Positions 36,596 to 44,390 of a stretch of 64,000 nucleotides of DNA are shown here, piece by piece. Position numbers and translations under genes: made by a program. Every line of letters begins with the position of its first letter. Position 1 is the first letter of the stretch. Under the pieces are notes generated by a model. The model saw only the letters and a list, made by a program, of their open reading frames with translations, did no database searches and had not been told where the DNA came from. Source of the DNA: Streptococcus sp. 29892 (GTDB lineage: Bacteria; Bacillota; Bacilli; Lactobacillales; Streptococcaceae); contig NZ_CP118734.1 in the NCBI RefSeq assembly GCF_032594935.1, positions 276,001 to 340,000 of the forward strand. The letters run 5' to 3'.

Positions 36596-37836
36596 TGACA
36601 ATTGGAAAAAAAATAGTCTTAATGTCTTTGGCGATTATAGTTCTGACACTTGGAGCTGGATTTGCCTATGGGATTAGTTTGTTAAACTTTTCGACAGATG
36701 CGATTTCAAAAACCTTTAGGCGGTTAGGTGGCGAAGAGGAAATTACGCCTATTGATGCAACGGAGCCTCTTACCATTCTCTTGATGGGGGTGGATATGGA
36801 CCAGGCTACTCGTGGTGGCGTTTGGGAGGAAGGTCGAAGTGACTCCATGATTTTGGTGACGGTCAATCCCAAAACTAAGGAAACCACTATGATGAGTTTG
36901 ACGCGTGATATCATGGTGGAGATTGCTGAAGCCAATGGAGAATCAACAGGAACAGTGGAGAAACTCAATCATTCCTATAGCTACGGTCAGGCTCCTATGG
37001 CGATTGCGACTATTGAAAAGATGATGGATATTGATATTGATCGCTATATTGAAATCAATATGGATGGTCTAGTCGAGCTAGTTGATGCAGTAGGTGGGAT
37101 TGAAGTCAATAATACACTAGGTTTCCCGATTTCCATTTCAGAGTATGAACCAGCCTATACGGCAATTGTTCCAACAGGTAAACGTCTGGTAAATGGTGAT
37201 CAGGCTCTGGTCTATGCTCGCATGCGTTATGATGATCCGGAAGGAGATATCGGTCGCCAACGTCGTCAGCGTGAGGTTATTACTGCTATTGTCAAGAAAC
37301 TTCTACAACTAGATGGCTTTACCCAGTATAAGAAAATTTTAACAGCTATTTCCAACAACATGCGGACGGATATTGAAATCAGTACGGCAACGATACCAGA
37401 ACTTTTAGGATACAAGGACTCAATTAGGAATTTACATTCCTACCAATTGAGAGGAATTGATGAGCTTGTTGATGAAATCTATTACCAGCTACCTCCTACC
37501 CAGCATTTGCTAGAGATGCAAAATATCTTGAAGACTTCTATTGGTTTAGAAGCAAAGACGGATCTCCTAACAAATGTTAAGGTTTATGAGGGGCAGATGG
37601 GCTTGTCTAGTCCAATCAACGTCTATAATGCTTATACAGATTTACTAGAACTTGAGGCCAGTCCTTGGGCGGAAGTGATTGATTTGGAGACGATGACGGG
37701 GACGGTCGCTACTGATGCAAGTGACTTACAAGTCAGTGAAGAGCAGTTTGATTCTGTTGTAGTTGAGACTACAGAAACAGAAATATCTGGAACAACCGAG
37801 GTTGGAACAGAAATACAAACAGAAGAAGGACAATAA
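36592..37836 (+). CDS. LytR-CpsA-Psr (LCP) family wall polymer ligase, BrpA/LytR-like
   Basis: 414 residues. N-terminal membrane helix (IVLMSLAIIVLTLGAGFAYG), then the extracellular LCP domain: LLMGVDM, GRSDSMILVTVNPKTKETTM, SLTRDIMVEI and the arginine-rich YARMRYDDPEGDIGRQRRQ, the pyrophosphate-binding residues. The C-terminal 50 residues are acidic and threonine-rich. LCP enzymes attach undecaprenyl-linked teichoic acids or capsule to peptidoglycan, functionally downstream of TagO at 19 kb. The start overlaps the GNAT stop by 4 bases. Confidence 0.92.
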   Translation: MMTIGKKIVLMSLAIIVLTLGAGFAYGISLLNFSTDAISKTFRRLGGEEEITPIDATEPLTILLMGVDMDQATRGGVWEEGRSDSMILVTVNPKTKETTMMSLTRDIMVEIAEANGESTGTVEKLNHSYSYGQAPMAIATIEKMMDIDIDRYIEINMDGLVELVDAVGGIEVNNTLGFPISISEYEPAYTAIVPTGKRLVNGDQALVYARMRYDDPEGDIGRQRRQREVITAIVKKLLQLDGFTQYKKILTAISNNMRTDIEISTATIPELLGYKDSIRNLHSYQLRGIDELVDEIYYQLPPTQHLLEMQNILKTSIGLEAKTDLLTNVKVYEGQMGLSSPINVYNAYTDLLELEASPWAEVIDLETMTGTVATDASDLQVSEEQFDSVVVETTETEISGTTEVGTEIQTEEGQ

Positions 37837-37867
37837 AAAATGAGGTTGGATTTCCAATCTCATTTTC
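37837..37867. terminator. Bidirectional terminator between LCP gene and the 99-residue gene
   Basis: 13-bp stem AAAATGAGGTTGG / CCAATCTCATTTT (one G-U pair), loop ATTT; A-rich left, T-rich right. Confidence 0.85.
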
Positions 37868-37873
37868 TTTGTC

Positions 37874-38173
37874 CTATTTTTCGTCTTCTTTTTTATATTT
37901 TGCCATTACTTTTTGGATTTCTTCTAGATTTCCTGTAATACTTTGCTGATAGACACGGCTTTTGTACTGTAAATCATTTGCTAGACTTTCTAGTGGCTCT
38001 TTGAAATTTTGGATGATGGCAAGTTGTTCCTGGATATTGGCTTTGCTTGTTTCCATATCAGTCATAATTTGCTTGGTATCCTTGACTTCTTTGGCAATTT
38101 TTTCTCGGTTGGAGATAGCCAGATAGGTAGCACTAGCAGCAGATAGGGCTAAGAGGAGGTTGCGAAGTTTCAT
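37874..38173 (-). CDS. Small membrane-anchored coiled-coil protein, unknown function
   Basis: 99 residues. A short N-terminal hydrophobic stretch (LRNLLLALSAASATYLAI) is followed by a lysine/glutamate-rich helical region (NREKIAKEVKDTKQIMTDME) with heptad-like spacing and a charged tail. It resembles YtxH-type small proteins in layout, but I cannot assign a family. It starts 1 base after the hit stop on the same strand, so it belongs to a hit operon. Conserved in this synteny block in streptococci (from memory). Confidence 0.75.
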   Translation of the reverse strand: MKLRNLLLALSAASATYLAISNREKIAKEVKDTKQIMTDMETSKANIQEQLAIIQNFKEPLESLANDLQYKSRVYQQSITGNLEEIQKVMAKYKKEDEK

Positions 38174-38174
38174 C

Positions 38175-38588
38175 TTATTCTCCTAAATAGAGTTCTTGAG
38201 CCAGATTGGCTAGGGCAGGAAAATCAGGTTCATTGACCGTAAATTGAATGTCCAGACCATCGTTCTGGTCAAAGCGAGGCAGGAGATGGATATGGGTGTG
38301 GAAGACGGTTTGTCCAGCTGCTTCTTCATTGTTGTTGACAATATTTAAACCGCTTGCCCCTAATTTTTCCTTCAGTTGACGAGCAATTGCTGGAACAGCT
38401 GCAAAGACTTGACCAGCTGCCTCGGCGTCCATATCTAAGACATTACGATAGTGTTTTTTGGGAATGACTAGGGTATGTCCCTTGGTGACCTGAGTAATGT
38501 CTAAAAAGGCAAGAACTTGGTCATCTTCATAGACCTTGGAGGCTGGGATTTCCCCAGCTACAATTTTACAAAAAATACAATCTGACAT
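38175..38588 (-). CDS. hit: HIT-family nucleotide-binding protein
   Basis: 137 residues. N-terminal DCIFCKIVAGEIPASKVYED, LAFLDITQVTKGHTLVIPKKH and the histidine triad HTHIHLLPRF near residue 99. HIT hydrolases act on adenosine phosphoramidates and related nucleotides; this HinT-like form has the CxxC pair that often binds zinc. Divergent from ecsA with 61 bases between starts, the usual hit/ecsA arrangement. Confidence 0.93.
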   Translation of the reverse strand: MSDCIFCKIVAGEIPASKVYEDDQVLAFLDITQVTKGHTLVIPKKHYRNVLDMDAEAAGQVFAAVPAIARQLKEKLGASGLNIVNNNEEAAGQTVFHTHIHLLPRFDQNDGLDIQFTVNEPDFPALANLAQELYLGE

Positions 38589-38615
38589 AATACGCCCTCT
38601 TTCTCGGATTTCTGT

Positions 38616-38621
38616 TATAAT
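38616..38621 (+). promoter_or_regulatory. -10 of the ecsAB operon
   Basis: TATAAT 29 bases before the ecsA ATG, in the divergent hit-ecsA gap. Confidence 0.6.
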
Positions 38622-38649
38622 AATTATATCAAATTATAGGAATAAATGT

Positions 38650-39384
38650 ATGTTAGAAGTTAAAAATGTAACAGGGGGCTATGTCAATATCCCTGTCTTG
38701 AAAGATGTGTCTTTTTCTGTTAAAGACGGAGAACTCGTCGGCTTAATTGGTCTAAATGGTGCGGGGAAATCAACGACTATCAAGGAAATCATCGGCCTCT
38801 TGACGCCTTATCAGGGGCAAATTTTGATCGATGGCCAAGGGCTAGCTCAGGCTCCTGAAATTTATCGGAAGAAGATTGGTTTTATCCCTGAGACACCTAG
38901 TTTATACGAGGAGTTGACGCTAAAAGAGCACTTGGAAGTGGTGGCAATGGCTTACGATTTGCCATGGGAAGCTGCTTGGGAGATAGCAGAGAGATTGCTG
39001 AAAATCTTTCGTTTGAATGAGAAATTAGATTGGTATCCGGTTAATTTCTCTAAGGGCATGAAACAAAAGGTCATGATTATCTGTGCCTTCCTGGTAGAGC
39101 CAAGTTTGCTAATCGTTGATGAGCCATTTTTGGGTTTGGACCCAGTTGCCATTGCAGATTTGATTGCTCTCTTGGAAGAGGAAAAGGTAAAGGGGACTTC
39201 TATCCTCATGTCCACTCACGTTTTGGACTCGGCTGAAAAGATGTGTGATTCCTTTGTGATTTTGCATCAAGGACAGGTGAGGGCAATTGGAAACTTAGCA
39301 GATTTGCAGTCCCAATTTGGTATGGAAGGGTCTAGTTTAAATGATATTTATCTGGCCTTGACCCAAGAAGGAGCGGTCGGATGA
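38650..39384 (+). CDS. ecsA: ABC transporter ATPase EcsA
   Basis: 244 residues from ATG 38650 after AGGAATA; the longer frame overlaps hit antisense and is rejected. Walker A GLNGAGKST, signature NFSKGMKQKVMIICAF and Walker B LLIVDEPFLGLDP, then LMSTHVLD. Ecs transporters are linked to regulated intramembrane proteolysis and secretion in Bacillus. It overlaps ecsB by 4 bases. Confidence 0.9.
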   Translation: MLEVKNVTGGYVNIPVLKDVSFSVKDGELVGLIGLNGAGKSTTIKEIIGLLTPYQGQILIDGQGLAQAPEIYRKKIGFIPETPSLYEELTLKEHLEVVAMAYDLPWEAAWEIAERLLKIFRLNEKLDWYPVNFSKGMKQKVMIICAFLVEPSLLIVDEPFLGLDPVAIADLIALLEEEKVKGTSILMSTHVLDSAEKMCDSFVILHQGQVRAIGNLADLQSQFGMEGSSLNDIYLALTQEGAVG

Positions 39385-40418
39385 AAGCTTTGTTTCAAAA
39401 ACGCAGACGAGGTTTTCTAGGACGTTGTTCCAAGTATCTGCGCTATGTCTTGAATGATCATTTTGTCTTGGTTCTCATGGTTTTTCTGGGATTTTTGAGT
39501 TTGCAGTATCGACAACTCTTGATAGCTTTTCCTGAAAATACTTGGCCCCTTATTCTGATTGTTCTTGCCATCAGTTTCTTGATTTTGTTTTCAGGTAGAA
39601 TGGCGACTTATTTGGAAGAAGCTGACCAGATTTTCCTATTAACTAGGGAGAAGGAAGTCTTAGAAGAATTTGAAGCTGCAAGCCGTCGTTCATTCGTGCT
39701 TTGGTCTGGATTGCAGGTCTTGCTCCAGCTTCTGCTCTTACCCATTTATCTGAAGCTGGGTTTGGAAATCTGGATGGTGGTTGTTTATATAGTGGTCTTG
39801 CTTGTTGCCAAGTATTTTCTAGTAAAATACCAGCTAGCAACCTACCAGCAACAAGGTGTTTTGAACTGGTCAACAGCCATTCAGGATGAGCAGAAGAGAA
39901 AGCAAACTATCCTGCGCTTCTTTGCTCTCTTTACGACCGTTAAAGGAATTAGTGCGACCGTCAAGCCAAGAAGGTATTTGGATGGCATCTTGCGTTTGCT
40001 ACATTCTCGCCAAACCTGGTTCTATCTCTACTTGAGGGCATTTTTACGGGCTGGAGATTATTTTGGTCTCAGCTTGCGCCTGTTCTTGCTAATCCTTCTG
40101 TCCTTGGTAGCCATTGACGAGGCATGGCTCTCTCTTGGTTTGGTATTGGTCTTTCATTATCTGCTCCTCTTTCAGCTGTTGGGGCTCTATAAGCACTATG
40201 ATTACCAGTACCTAACTCAGCTTTATCCTTTGGATAAAAAAAGGAAGATGAAAGATTTTCAGCACTTGCTTCGGGTTATTTTATATGGGCTCTTAGTCGT
40301 GGAAACGGTAGTCGCTCAGCTATTTATCCAAGAAAAAATCATGGTAGCCATTTTACCAATCGTATGTATTTTTCTACATGAAGTTTATTTACCGATAAAA
40401 TTGAAAAAAATTGATTGA
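39381..40418 (+). CDS. ecsB: ABC transporter permease EcsB
   Basis: 345 residues with roughly eight hydrophobic segments (for example FVLVLMVFLGFLSL, LILIVLAISFLILFSGRMAT, IWMVVVYIVVLLVAKYFLV). Basic N-terminus (LFQKRRRGFLGRCSKYLR). The ATYLEEADQIFLLTREKE segment is typical of EcsB. Membrane partner of EcsA; start overlaps the ecsA stop. The ccrZ promoter lies over its last codons. Confidence 0.88.
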   Translation: MKALFQKRRRGFLGRCSKYLRYVLNDHFVLVLMVFLGFLSLQYRQLLIAFPENTWPLILIVLAISFLILFSGRMATYLEEADQIFLLTREKEVLEEFEAASRRSFVLWSGLQVLLQLLLLPIYLKLGLEIWMVVVYIVVLLVAKYFLVKYQLATYQQQGVLNWSTAIQDEQKRKQTILRFFALFTTVKGISATVKPRRYLDGILRLLHSRQTWFYLYLRAFLRAGDYFGLSLRLFLLILLSLVAIDEAWLSLGLVLVFHYLLLFQLLGLYKHYDYQYLTQLYPLDKKRKMKDFQHLLRVILYGLLVVETVVAQLFIQEKIMVAILPIVCIFLHEVYLPIKLKKID

Positions 40419-40443
40419 CTAAATAGCTGAAAATTAGTAAAAT
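40415..40443 (+). promoter_or_regulatory. Promoter of ccrZ-trmB
   Basis: TTGACT at 40415-40420 and TAAAAT at 40438-40443, spacer 17. It overlaps the ecsB stop codon. Confidence 0.75.
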
Positions 40444-40471
40444 AGTAGGGAATTTTTAAAGGAGGTAAGGC

Positions 40472-41266
40472 ATGCAGTTTGATACCAGTGGGCTACAGTT
40501 ACAGTCTATTGCAGGAAATAGTGGCAAAGCGTTTAAGGGCCTACGGTCAGACGGAACGCAAGTCTTTGTAAAGTATGAAATGCCTCCTATCGTGTCTGCA
40601 CTGGCTCGCGAACAAATTACACCGCCTGTTTTGTCGGCAAATCGGGAGGTAGGAATGGGTCACCGTGTGGAGCAAGAATGGCTCAATGGTCGTACCTTGG
40701 AACGTCAGGATATGATTAGCAAGCAGGTTCGCCAAATTTTAGTGCGGATGCATTTTTCGCGCATCTTGCTCAATCAGGCCTTGCAAATGAATTATACCTA
40801 TCTAGAGCCTAAGGATTTGGTCCGTCGTTGGCAGGATGAAGTACCACCTATTTTACTTCAAAATTCTTACTTACAATCGGTTTGTCAGGATTTGTTGAAC
40901 AATCTGCCGAGGTTCCGTCAGGAGCTAGCAACCTTTGTACATGGTGATTTGCACCATAGCAACTGGGTTGAAACAACTTCAGGTTTCATTTATTTGACGG
41001 ACTGGGAAACAGCCTGTGTGACCGATCGTATGGTTGATGTGGCCTATATTTTGACCCACTACATTCCACGTCAGGCTTGGGAAGAGTGGCTTCGTGCTTA
41101 TGGCTACAAGTATAATCAAACCGTCTTGAATAAGATTTATTGGTATGGTCAATTGGCCTACCTCAATCAAATTGCCAAGCATGTTGAAAGTTACAACACC
41201 TTGGCAGCTAATAGAGAAATTTACGCTCTGCGTCAATTCCGTCAGAGTTTTTATAGGGAAGTATGA
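40472..41266 (+). CDS. ccrZ: Cell cycle regulator CcrZ (aminoglycoside phosphotransferase-like kinase)
   Basis: 264 residues, AGGAGGTAAG before the ATG. Kinase-fold landmarks: VFVKYEMPP (lysine), [10 protein letters not shown] (catalytic loop) and [21 protein letters not shown] (metal-binding DWE). In pneumococcus the orthologue, encoded next to trmB, is a DnaA-linked cell cycle regulator that phosphorylates ribosides; assignment rests on similarity and synteny. It overlaps trmB by 4 bases. Confidence 0.88.
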   Translation: MQFDTSGLQLQSIAGNSGKAFKGLRSDGTQVFVKYEMPPIVSALAREQITPPVLSANREVGMGHRVEQEWLNGRTLERQDMISKQVRQILVRMHFSRILLNQALQMNYTYLEPKDLVRRWQDEVPPILLQNSYLQSVCQDLLNNLPRFRQELATFVHGDLHHSNWVETTSGFIYLTDWETACVTDRMVDVAYILTHYIPRQAWEEWLRAYGYKYNQTVLNKIYWYGQLAYLNQIAKHVESYNTLAANREIYALRQFRQSFYREV

Positions 41267-41898
41267 GAGTTAGAAATCGTAAGGGGGCCAGTGATCTCCT
41301 AGCAAATAATCCCCAGTATGTTATCTCCAATCCAGAGGAGTGTAAGGGGAAATGGGCAGAAATTTTCGGGAATGATAATCCCATTCATATTGAGGTTGGG
41401 TCTGGTAAAGGTCGATTTGTGACAGGCATGGCAGCACAAAATCCGGATATTAACTACATCGGTATTGATATTCAGATGACGGTCTTGAGCTATGCCTTGG
41501 ACCGAGTGCTTGAAGCAGGTCTACCAAACATTAAACTCTTGCAGGTTGATGGATCTAGCTTGACCAACTATTTTGCCCCAGCGGAAATTGATCAGCTCTA
41601 TCTAAACTTTTCTGATCCATGGCCAAAGAAACGCCATGAAAAACGTCGGTTGACTTATAAGTCTTTCTTGGATACCTACAAGGAAATCTTGCCTGAGAAT
41701 GGGGAAATTCATTTTAAGACAGACAACCGTGGTTTATTTGAATATAGTTTGGCTAGCTTTTCCCAATACGGTATGGTCTTGAAACAGGTCTGGTTAGACC
41801 TTCATGCGGATGGCTTGGAAGGTAATGTCATGACGGAGTACGAGGAGAAATTCTCAAACAAGGGTCAGGTCATCTATCGTGTGGAAGCAAGATTTTAA
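41263..41898 (+). CDS. trmB: tRNA (guanine-N7-)-methyltransferase
   Basis: 211 residues. SAM-dependent enzyme that makes m7G46 in tRNA. The SAM motif is [30 protein letters not shown] and the signature [19 protein letters not shown] are diagnostic, as is [13 protein letters not shown]. Coupled to ccrZ. A terminator follows. Confidence 0.97.
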   Translation: MRVRNRKGASDLLANNPQYVISNPEECKGKWAEIFGNDNPIHIEVGSGKGRFVTGMAAQNPDINYIGIDIQMTVLSYALDRVLEAGLPNIKLLQVDGSSLTNYFAPAEIDQLYLNFSDPWPKKRHEKRRLTYKSFLDTYKEILPENGEIHFKTDNRGLFEYSLASFSQYGMVLKQVWLDLHADGLEGNVMTEYEEKFSNKGQVIYRVEARF

Positions 41899-41908
41899 TA
41901 AGATAAGC

Positions 41909-41940
41909 AAATAAGGAATCCATTTGGGCTCCTTATTTTT
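41909..41940 (+). terminator. Terminator after trmB
   Basis: Stem AAATAAGGA / TCCTTATTT with a 12-nt loop and a T-run. Confidence 0.85.
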
Positions 41941-42011
41941 ATGTGGTGAGGTAGGTAACGTTTACAATTTCTATCCTTATCGTTTTCCTTTACAGGTGTT
42001 CGAAATTATGA

Positions 42012-42065
42012 TAGAATACAGAGTAGAAATAAAGAGAAAAGGGGGTTGACGTCAGTCAACCCTTT
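42012..42065 (+). promoter_or_regulatory. Promoter and leader hairpin of the rimP-nusA-infB operon
   Basis: TAGAAT at 42012-42017 is a likely -10. The leader then has a perfect 8-bp hairpin GGGTTGAC / GTCAACCC (42043-42062, loop GTCA) followed by TTTCCC. It could act as an attenuator ahead of a long operon; NusA itself acts on such hairpins. Inference only. Confidence 0.5.
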
Positions 42066-42112
42066 CCCTGTATGCAGATTGCAGCAGGTTAGAATTGTAA
42101 AAGGAGGTGCCT

Positions 42113-42583
42113 ATGTCATCAATTGTTGATTTAGTCACGGCTACCATTGCACCAGCTATCCAGGCTCCCTATGAGTTGGTAGATGTGGAATATGGCAAAA
42201 TGGGTGGTGACTATGTCCTGTCTATTTTCATTGATAAGGAAGGGGGGATTTCCCTTCAGGATACGGCAGATTTATCAGAAGTCATTAGTCCACTCTTGGA
42301 CACCATTCATCCGGATCCTTTCCCAGAGCAGTATATGCTTGAGGTAACAAGTCCAGGTTTGGAACGTCCCTTGAAGTCAGCGGATGCAGTTGCCCAGGCT
42401 GTTGGGAAATACATCCATGTCAAGCTCTATCAGGCCATCGACAAGATTAAGGTTTTTGAAGGAACTCTAATGTCCTTTGATGGAACAGACTTGGTTATGG
42501 AGTACATGGATAAGACCCGTAAAAAAGAAGTGACCATTCCATATTCAACAGTAGCTAAGGCACGTTTGGCCGTTAAAATTTAA
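42113..42583 (+). CDS. rimP: Ribosome maturation factor RimP
   Basis: 156 residues from ATG 42113 after AAAGGAGG; a GTG at 42107 lies inside that site. RimP helps 30S subunit maturation. [43 protein letters not shown] and [15 protein letters not shown] are the family's signature. First gene of rimP-nusA-ylxR-ylxQ-infB-rbfA. Confidence 0.96.
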   Translation: MSSIVDLVTATIAPAIQAPYELVDVEYGKMGGDYVLSIFIDKEGGISLQDTADLSEVISPLLDTIHPDPFPEQYMLEVTSPGLERPLKSADAVAQAVGKYIHVKLYQAIDKIKVFEGTLMSFDGTDLVMEYMDKTRKKEVTIPYSTVAKARLAVKI

Positions 42584-42622
42584 GTGTAAGAAAGGACCTT
42601 TTGACATCAAAAGGAAATCAAA

Positions 42623-43765
42623 ATGAGTAGAGAAATGCTAGAAGCCTTCCGTATTTTAGAGGAAGACATGGGTATTAACAAGGCGGATATTATTGATGCA
42701 GTGACAGAATCACTTCGTTCTGCTTATAAGCGCCGCTATGGACAAGCTGAGTCAGCAGTTATCGAGTTTGACGAGAAGAAGGCTGATTTCCACGTATATA
42801 CTGTCCGTGAAGTAGTGGATGAGGTCTTTGATAGCCGTTTGGAAATCAGCCTCAAGGATGCCTTGGCCATCTCAACTGCTTATGAAATGGGTGATAAAAT
42901 CAAATTCCCAGAAGATCCAGCAGAATTTGGTCGCGTAGCTGCTCAATCAGCTAAACAGACCATCATGGAAAAAATGCGCAAGCAAAAGCGTGCCATTACC
43001 TTTAATACCTACAAGCAACATGAGAATGAAATCATGTCTGGTACGGTAGAGCGTTTTGATAATCGCTTTATCTATGTCAACCTTGGTACCATTGAAGCAC
43101 AGTTGTCAAAACAAGATCAAATTCCAGGTGAGGTTTTCCAATCACATGACCGTATTGAAGTCTATGTTTACAAGGTAGAAGACAATGGTCGTGGGGTGAA
43201 CGTATTTGTCAGCCGTAGCCATCCAGAGATGATCAAACGCCTCATGGAACAGGAAATTCCTGAAGTATATGATGGAACTGTTGAAATCATGAGTGTTGCC
43301 CGTGAAGCTGGTGACCGTACGAAAGTGGCTGTCCGTAGTCACAATCCAAACGTGGATGCTATCGGGACTATCGTTGGTCGCGGTGGTTCAAATATCAAGA
43401 AAATCACCAGCAAATTCCACCCAGCTCGCTACGATGCTAAAAATGACCGCATGATTCCGACTGAGGAAAATATCGATGTCATCGAGTGGGTAGCAGATGA
43501 AGCGGAATTTATCTACAATGCTCTCGCACCTGCAGAGGTTGACCAAGTATTGTTTGATACAGAAGATGGCAAGCATGCTACGGTTGTTGTGCCAGATGAT
43601 AAATTGTCACTAGCAATTGGTCGTCGTGGTCAGAACGTTCGCTTAGCAGCCCATTTGACAGGATTCCGTATCGACATCAAGTCTGCTTCCGAATATGAGG
43701 CATTTGAGGCGGCTCAATATGCAACAGATGAGCTTGTAGAAGAAGTCACAGAAGAACTAGAATAA
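42623..43765 (+). CDS. nusA: Transcription termination/antitermination factor NusA
   Basis: 380 residues, the compact Gram-positive form without the C-terminal acidic repeats. N-terminal RNA-polymerase-binding domain (LEAFRILEEDMGINKADII), S1 domain (IMSGTVERFDNRFIYVNLG), then KH domains (DAIGTIVGRGGSNIKKI, LSLAIGRRGQNVRLAAHLTG). It modulates pausing and termination. Confidence 0.97.
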   Translation: MSREMLEAFRILEEDMGINKADIIDAVTESLRSAYKRRYGQAESAVIEFDEKKADFHVYTVREVVDEVFDSRLEISLKDALAISTAYEMGDKIKFPEDPAEFGRVAAQSAKQTIMEKMRKQKRAITFNTYKQHENEIMSGTVERFDNRFIYVNLGTIEAQLSKQDQIPGEVFQSHDRIEVYVYKVEDNGRGVNVFVSRSHPEMIKRLMEQEIPEVYDGTVEIMSVAREAGDRTKVAVRSHNPNVDAIGTIVGRGGSNIKKITSKFHPARYDAKNDRMIPTEENIDVIEWVADEAEFIYNALAPAEVDQVLFDTEDGKHATVVVPDDKLSLAIGRRGQNVRLAAHLTGFRIDIKSASEYEAFEAAQYATDELVEEVTEELE

Positions 43766-43781
43766 GACAAAAGGAGCAACC

Positions 43782-44078
43782 ATGGCAAAAGCTAGAAAAA
43801 TACCCTTGCGCAAGTCTGTGGTGTCCGGTGAAATCATCGACAAACGGGATTTGCTCCGTATTGTAAAAAATAAAGAAGGTCAAGTATTTATCGATCCAAC
43901 AGGCAAGGCAAATGGTCGCGGAGCTTATATCAAACTAGATAATGTTGAAGCTGCTCAAGCTAAAAAGCGTCGTGTCTTTGACCGTTCATTTAGCATGGAA
44001 GTAGCTGAAGAGTTCTACGATGAATTGATTGCCTATGTTGATCACAAGGTCAAAAGGAGAGAGCTTGGACTGGAATAA
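43782..44078 (+). CDS. ylxR: YlxR/RnpM family RNA-binding protein
   Basis: 98 residues. N-terminal KIPLRKSVVSGEIIDKRDLLRIV and KEGQVFIDPTGKANGRGAYI are the DUF448 pattern. Bacillus RnpM is reported to bind RNase P RNA and modulate its activity. The usual N-terminal cysteine of the C-x-x-C-type variants is replaced here by KARKIPLRK. Overlaps the next gene by 14 bases. Confidence 0.92.
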   Translation: MAKARKIPLRKSVVSGEIIDKRDLLRIVKNKEGQVFIDPTGKANGRGAYIKLDNVEAAQAKKRRVFDRSFSMEVAEEFYDELIAYVDHKVKRRELGLE

Positions 44079-44373
44079 GAAACAGAAAATCTTAAATTTA
44101 TTGGGGTTGGCTCAACGGGCAGGTCGCTTGGTTTCAGGTGAGGATCTGGTTGTTGAAGCTATTCAAAAAGGGCAGGCGAAATTGGTTTTTTTGGCTGATG
44201 ACGCTGCTGGAAATTTAAGTAAAAAAGTAACAGATAAAAGTCATACCTATCAAGTAGAAGTTGTAACAGTGTTTTCAACACTGGAATTGAGTGCAGCTGT
44301 CGGCAAGGCTAGGAAGGTTCTTGCAGTGACAGACGCTGGATTTACAAAGAAGATGAGGTCTATTATGGAATAG
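44065..44373 (+). CDS. ylxQ: L7Ae-family ribosomal-like protein YlxQ
   Basis: 102 residues from a TTG at 44065 placed 5 bases after AAGGAG; ATGs further upstream lie inside ylxR without a site. [37 protein letters not shown] and [13 protein letters not shown] match the L7Ae/L30e kink-turn-binding fold. Its exact RNA target is not known. Confidence 0.9.
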   Translation: MDWNKKQKILNLLGLAQRAGRLVSGEDLVVEAIQKGQAKLVFLADDAAGNLSKKVTDKSHTYQVEVVTVFSTLELSAAVGKARKVLAVTDAGFTKKMRSIME

Positions 44374-44390
44374 AACAGGAGGACAAGGCA

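Noticed and set aside
38536..38649. N-terminal extension of ecsA overlapping hit
   Set aside because: It crosses the divergent promoter region; the ATG at 38650 matches the family start.
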